Shown piece by piece: positions 28,936 to 31,644 of a stretch of 31,644 nt of DNA. Under the pieces are notes generated by a model that was not told the origin of the DNA, made no database searches, and was given only the letters and a program-made list of their open reading frames with translations. Both the position numbers and the translations under genes were made by a program. Origin of the DNA: Micavibrio sp. UBA2020 (GTDB taxonomy: Bacteria > Pseudomonadota > Alphaproteobacteria > Micavibrionales > UBA2020); NCBI GenBank assembly GCA_002334985.1, contig DDBY01000077.1:1-31644 (forward strand). Reading direction: 5' to 3'. The first letter of the stretch is position 1; every line of letters begins with the position of its first letter.

Positions 28936-29463
28936 ATGCGGCTTCAAATTTTTGCGGCTTTTGCCTTTTCGCTTTTTTTAACAGGGTGCTTTGAAACGCC
29001 TTGGATAGCAAATGACTATGACAAGGTTCTTTCTTTAACGACCGCGACGCACGACAGCTATTCTGACGTTCATACCGTCAAAGGCCCCAGTATATCGCTT
29101 AGCAACTATACCTGGTTTATTCGCGGATTTTCGCAGAAAAACAAAAACATCGGAGATTTGCAAATATATGTGCATGCAAATTTCAGCGAATGGGCTTTTC
29201 TCAACGCAGCGTATAGCGGCGGGAAATCTTTTAAACTAACTCAAATCTCCCGCGACGTGGGGACATGCTCCAAATATGGGTGCACGCTTCATGAGCATGT
29301 TGGCATCGACATCTCGCCTAGCCAGCTTAAATCATACGCAAAATCAAAAGATGGCATGGCGCTCAAAGTGCAAGGCAATGCGGGATTCGTAACTATTTTT
29401 ATTCCGCCGGAATATTTTGCGGCATATTTAGACTTCGCCAAAAGCTCCGGATATAAAATTTAA
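28936..29463 (+). CDS. Lipoprotein of unknown function, in cI operon (175 aa)
   Basis: The N-terminus MRLQIFAAFAFSLFLTGCFE is a lipoprotein signal with lipobox LTGC (Cys18). The mature part has no domain I know; it is beta-rich with two Cys (CSKYGC) and a C-terminal VQGNAGFVTIFIPPEYFAAYLDFAKSSG. GGAG lies before the ATG, 22 bp after cI, so it is probably transcribed with cI in the lysogen. AT-rich compared with the phage core. Likely a lysogenic conversion gene altering the envelope, for example in exclusion of other phages, but this is inferred from position. Confidence 0.7.
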   Translation: MRLQIFAAFAFSLFLTGCFETPWIANDYDKVLSLTTATHDSYSDVHTVKGPSISLSNYTWFIRGFSQKNKNIGDLQIYVHANFSEWAFLNAAYSGGKSFKLTQISRDVGTCSKYGCTLHEHVGIDISPSQLKSYAKSKDGMALKVQGNAGFVTIFIPPEYFAAYLDFAKSSGYKI

Positions 29464-29482
29464 ATCTATAGGTTGGTAAAAA

Positions 29483-30187
29483 ATGTCTGCTTTGATTAAA
29501 TGCAAAGCCTGCGCGAAAGAAATCAGCAAAAATGCTAAAGCATGTCCGCATTGCGGAGAAGCAATTAGAAGAACGCACCCAGTAACGGTCATAATCGGCC
29601 TGCTTGCGACATTTTGGATGATTGGATATTTCACGTCACCTGACAGTAGACAGACTGCCTCTCCAAAACTTCCCGACTACACTGTAAATACTGGGAAATC
29701 TTCAGGACTAAAAACAAATTTGTATGAAGCAGCGCCATCCAACTGGGTGATTCAGCGCAGCAAGTCAGCGATGACAGACACACCCACAGTGATGGCTATT
29801 GTGCAAAGTTCAAACGAATATTCGTACTGGCTTGGCGGCCCCAAACGAGCTGAGTTCGTTGCCCGCTGTTCCGAAAACAAGACGGAGGCGCTTCTATCAA
29901 CAAGCTCTCGCTTCAATGTCGAGTATGGCGAATATAACAAAGCCCGTATACGCTTAAGGATTGATGATAAAAAGCCGGTTACACAGTATTGGTCTGAAAG
30001 TACCGATGGGGAAGCAGCCTTTGCCATAGGAGCTATTAAGCTCCTCAAAGACCTGAGGGATGCCAAAATCCTCACCGTAGAATTCATCCCGTTCAACAGT
30101 AGTCCAGCTATTTTAAAGTTTGACGTTTCTGGATTTGCGCCCCATCTGGACGAAATCGCAAAAACCTGTAACTGGAAGCAAAAATAA
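29483..30187 (+). CDS. Zinc-ribbon membrane protein with VasI-like domain (234 aa)
   Basis: A zinc ribbon with Cys7, Cys10, Cys21 and Cys24 (CKAC...CPHC) is followed by one membrane helix (about residues 33-50, VTVIIGLLATFWMIGYF). The large C-terminal region is like the VasI/T6SS-associated domain (PF11319-like): WVIQRSKSAMTDTPTVMAIV, EFVARCSENKTEALL, ARIRLRIDDKKPVTQYW and a final CNWKQK. The domain exists in many non-T6SS proteins. Topology predicts the ribbon inside and the VasI-like domain in the periplasm. It follows the lipoprotein gene after 19 bp and is probably in the cI operon. Function not established. Confidence 0.7.
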   Translation: MSALIKCKACAKEISKNAKACPHCGEAIRRTHPVTVIIGLLATFWMIGYFTSPDSRQTASPKLPDYTVNTGKSSGLKTNLYEAAPSNWVIQRSKSAMTDTPTVMAIVQSSNEYSYWLGGPKRAEFVARCSENKTEALLSTSSRFNVEYGEYNKARIRLRIDDKKPVTQYWSESTDGEAAFAIGAIKLLKDLRDAKILTVEFIPFNSSPAILKFDVSGFAPHLDEIAKTCNWKQK

Positions 30188-30200
30188 ATTTAAACTGTAG

Positions 30201-31277
30201 CTACTGAAGCCCTTTCTTGAAGCCCGCCTCTTTCAAAACATTTTCTATAGTTTTAACAAAAGCAGTAGTATCGGCAAAATAATTAGGATAGGCCTTTTTT
30301 AGAGCTTTAAAACTATCTACGGAAACAAGAACAATATCCTTTGTAGAGTTTGGATTTAAGCTTTTTTCGGCTTCGTCATAGGCGGCCTGCGCCTGCTTAG
30401 GTTGGCTTTTATCGAAAGCCGAGATTTGAATACGCCGTTTATCTGGGTCAAGACCAAGAAGAAAATAGTATTTCTTTCTATATCCTTCCAAGCTTGGCAA
30501 AGAGATAGAGTGCTTGCACGCGGCAAACATCGCTTTCACACTAAGCTTGATATGAAGCTTATATAGTTCTCTATAAAGCTCTCTTTTTACTCTAGGAGTA
30601 CCTGGTACTATCGGCATTCTTTCGATTATAGCTATCGCAGAGCTAGCAAGAGCAAAATAACGCAGCCACTCTTTATTCCCCATGCTCGATTTCAACGATT
30701 GATGCATAAACGTTCCAACGGTTTCTACTGCTGTAGCCCATTGGTGTTGTCTTACTGTTCGAAACTGCATTTCAATGCAAAGATTATTATAGATTTTAGC
30801 GTTCTCTTTATCGCTATTATATTTATAGACGAGATGAACCCCCCTATATCCTGACTCTTTAGGTTTATCGATATAATCATCTACCTTTGTAAGCCTATGC
30901 TTAAGATTTCCCTTTATGTATTTATAGGTAAGCCTATAGACGCTAGCTATAGACGGCATAATAGCCCTGCATCCTCCTAAGTCTTGCATGCGGTCAAGGC
31001 TCATGTTTTCATATCGAGAAAGCTTCAGCTCTATAGAGGTCAGACGCTTAATACGCTGCGCCACAAGGCTTTCCGTTGAAACTTCAGAGCTCTTTCTTCG
31101 AAGCGTTACCTTAAAAGTATTTAGCGGGTAGTTGTGCGCCGCTCGCCAGTTATTCACGATAACAAGCGCATCGACCCTTTGTTCAGGGGTCGATGCTGTG
31201 TCAACTAATGCTGCCCCAGCAGCTCTAACCGCTTTGCGGCTGTATAAGGGTTTTACCCAATCCATATTTTCTAACAT
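30201..31277 (-). CDS. RelA/SpoT-domain protein (small alarmone synthetase / toxSAS-like)
   Basis: The 358-aa protein contains a nucleotide-pyrophosphokinase domain: RIKRLTSIELKLSRYENMSLDRMQDLGGCRAIM (residues 75-107, with Asp99 and Arg104), KPKESGYRGVHLVYKY (138-153, the Tyr that stacks on the acceptor nucleotide) and IEMQFRTVRQHQWATAVE (168-185, Glu169). The C-terminal 160 residues contain YFLLGLDPDKRRIQISAFD and DIVLVSVDSFKALKKAYPNYFADT. No HD hydrolase domain is seen, so it is synthesis-type only. Relatives include toxic synthetases and anti-phage CapRel-type proteins. The gene is AT-rich with ATA, AGG and AGA codons, convergent to the cI operon and inside the immunity region. AGGGA lies 8 nt before the ATG. 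Confidence 0.85.
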   Translation of the reverse strand: MLENMDWVKPLYSRKAVRAAGAALVDTASTPEQRVDALVIVNNWRAAHNYPLNTFKVTLRRKSSEVSTESLVAQRIKRLTSIELKLSRYENMSLDRMQDLGGCRAIMPSIASVYRLTYKYIKGNLKHRLTKVDDYIDKPKESGYRGVHLVYKYNSDKENAKIYNNLCIEMQFRTVRQHQWATAVETVGTFMHQSLKSSMGNKEWLRYFALASSAIAIIERMPIVPGTPRVKRELYRELYKLHIKLSVKAMFAACKHSISLPSLEGYRKKYYFLLGLDPDKRRIQISAFDKSQPKQAQAAYDEAEKSLNPNSTKDIVLVSVDSFKALKKAYPNYFADTTAFVKTIENVLKEAGFKKGLQ

Positions 31278-31310
31278 AAGACGATTCCCTATCTATGTCA
31301 TTCAGGGGTT

Positions 31311-31340
31311 TAATTACTTATGCATTTGGGTATGACGCAA
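31311..31340 (-). promoter_or_regulatory. Candidate promoter of the RelA/SpoT-domain gene
   Basis: On the minus strand TTGCGT (31340-31335), 18 bp, TAATTA (31316-31311), with a leader of about 27 nt to the ATG at 31277. A dyad TATGCATT (31319-31326)/AATGCATA (31368-31375) brackets its -35 side and could bind a regulator. It is separate from the CI-type operators. Confidence 0.4.
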
Positions 31341-31386
31341 AAAAACCCACACTTAGATTCCCAGACGAATGCATACCATAAATAAA

Positions 31387-31398
31387 TTAGTTTTCTTA
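31387..31398. promoter_or_regulatory. Candidate distal CI operator (TTAG-TTTT-CTTA)
   Basis: Near-identical to operator 1 of the cI-cro region, including the following TTTTTT. Upstream of the promoter at 31409-31437. A further half-site TTTTCTTA follows at 31401-31408. Confidence 0.55.
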
Positions 31399-31408
31399 TT
31401 TTTTCTTA

Positions 31409-31437
31409 TTGACTGAATATTAGTTTTCTAATATAAC
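31409..31437 (+). promoter_or_regulatory. Strong sigma-70 promoter (PL-like)
   Basis: TTGACT (31409-31414), exactly 17 bp, TATAAC (31432-31437). The RNA start should be near 31444. The spacer contains a perfect CI-type operator, so repression in the lysogen is expected. Confidence 0.7.
31418..31433. promoter_or_regulatory. Candidate distal CI operator, perfect palindrome (TATTAG-TTTT-CTAATA)
   Basis: Six-base arms invert perfectly around TTTT. It covers the spacer and touches the -10 of the PL-like promoter, the best match to the deduced operator consensus TTAG-N4-CTWA. Confidence 0.6.
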
Positions 31438-31439
31438 TA

Positions 31440-31462
31440 CCCCTATCACCAACCGATAGGGG
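31440..31462 (+). promoter_or_regulatory. Hairpin/dyad at the RNA start and ribosome-binding site
   Basis: CCCCTATC (31440-31447) and GATAGGGG (31455-31462) are perfect 8-bp inverted arms around 7 nt. The right arm contains the ribosome-binding AGGGG of the gene at 31469. It may act as an operator overlapping the start site or as a translation-dampening hairpin. Confidence 0.5.
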
Positions 31463-31468
31463 CAGCAG

Positions 31469-31644
31469 ATGCAACTCACCGACCAAATCAAAAACCGCTG
31501 GACTGGCGAAGTCATGTGCGGCGGGCTTACGCTCAAAGTCGTGCTCGAACAGCACAAAATGTGGCTTGACGATGAAGAGGGCGGCAAGCGCGCCGACCTG
31601 CGCGCCGCCGACCTGAGCGACGCCGACCTGCGCGCCGCCGACCT
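31469..31644 (+). CDS. Pentapeptide-repeat protein, N-terminal part (cut by window end)
   Basis: The visible 58 residues start MQLTDQIKNRWTGEVMCGGLTLKVVLEQHKMWLDDEEGG and then enter ADLRA ADLSD ADLRA ADL repeats, the A(D/N)LXX unit of right-handed beta-helix pentapeptide proteins. Some relatives mimic DNA or inhibit gyrase; many have unknown roles. AGGGG lies 6 nt before the ATG. It is the first gene after the PL-like promoter, so it should be an early lytic gene under CI control. The DNA repeats GCGCCGACCTG-type units, making the region prone to copy-number change. Confidence 0.85.
   Translation, partial: MQLTDQIKNRWTGEVMCGGLTLKVVLEQHKMWLDDEEGGKRADLRAADLSDADLRAAD

Noticed and set aside
1..31644. 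CRISPR array, insertion sequence, integrase, att sites
   Set aside because: No regularly spaced repeats, transposase, recombinase or direct repeat pair of att type were seen in the window.

Overview
The window is most of a lambda-like siphoprophage or temperate phage genome, drawn with its late genes on the minus strand. No host chromosomal genes, integrase or attachment sites are visible, so both ends lie inside the element or just beside it. The host is probably a GC-rich proteobacterium. The HK97-type head, GTA-like tail chaperones, DUF3168 and DUF1833 proteins and S24 repressor suggest an alphaproteobacterium, but this is inference.

Layout from left to right: (1) 145-2030, plus-strand accessory genes: a secreted staphylococcal-nuclease-like protein, a 65-aa protein, and an AT-rich pair of overlapping membrane-protein genes with its own candidate promoter and a terminator. 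(2) 2056-4239, minus strand, lysis module: two small membrane proteins (a holin and a possible second one), a SAR-type lysozyme, an HNH endonuclease gene wedged in, nested i-/o-spanins, and a 57-aa Cys-rich protein. (3) 4306-13873, tail: fibre, protein J, NlpC/P60, DUF1833, minor tail protein, tape measure, two tail chaperone ORFs (probably joined by a -1 frameshift), tail tube and terminator protein. (4) 13870-21906, head: connectors, decoration protein, HK97 capsid, protease, Mu-F-like protein, portal and terminases. Terminators lie on both sides of the decoration gene. (5) 21913-22350: a CCA-encoding tRNA(CAT) resembling initiator tRNA, hairpins and terminators. (6) 22392-28147, early minus-strand operon of tightly overlapping genes: Cro-like protein, CII-like protein, conserved phage protein, RusA resolvase, an O/DnaT-like replication protein whose gene carries six phased GCTAGC sites (candidate origin), and a train of small unknown genes ending at a terminator. 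(7) 28148-31644, immunity region: cI (plus), then a lipoprotein and a zinc-ribbon/VasI-like membrane protein in the cI operon, a convergent RelA/SpoT-domain gene, and a second operator/promoter cluster driving a pentapeptide-repeat gene cut by the window edge.

The most striking feature is that region 7 mirrors the lambda immunity region (PL/OL - rexB - rexA - cI - PR/OR - cro). Near-identical operator sequences (TTAG-N4-CTTA/CTAA) sit between cI and cro and about 3.2 kb away at the PL-like promoter. The space that rexAB occupies in lambda holds a RelA/SpoT-domain protein, a lipoprotein and a VasI-like protein, all AT-rich. This makes them good candidates for a lysogen-expressed exclusion (anti-phage) system. 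All functions are read from sequence motifs; no searches were run.
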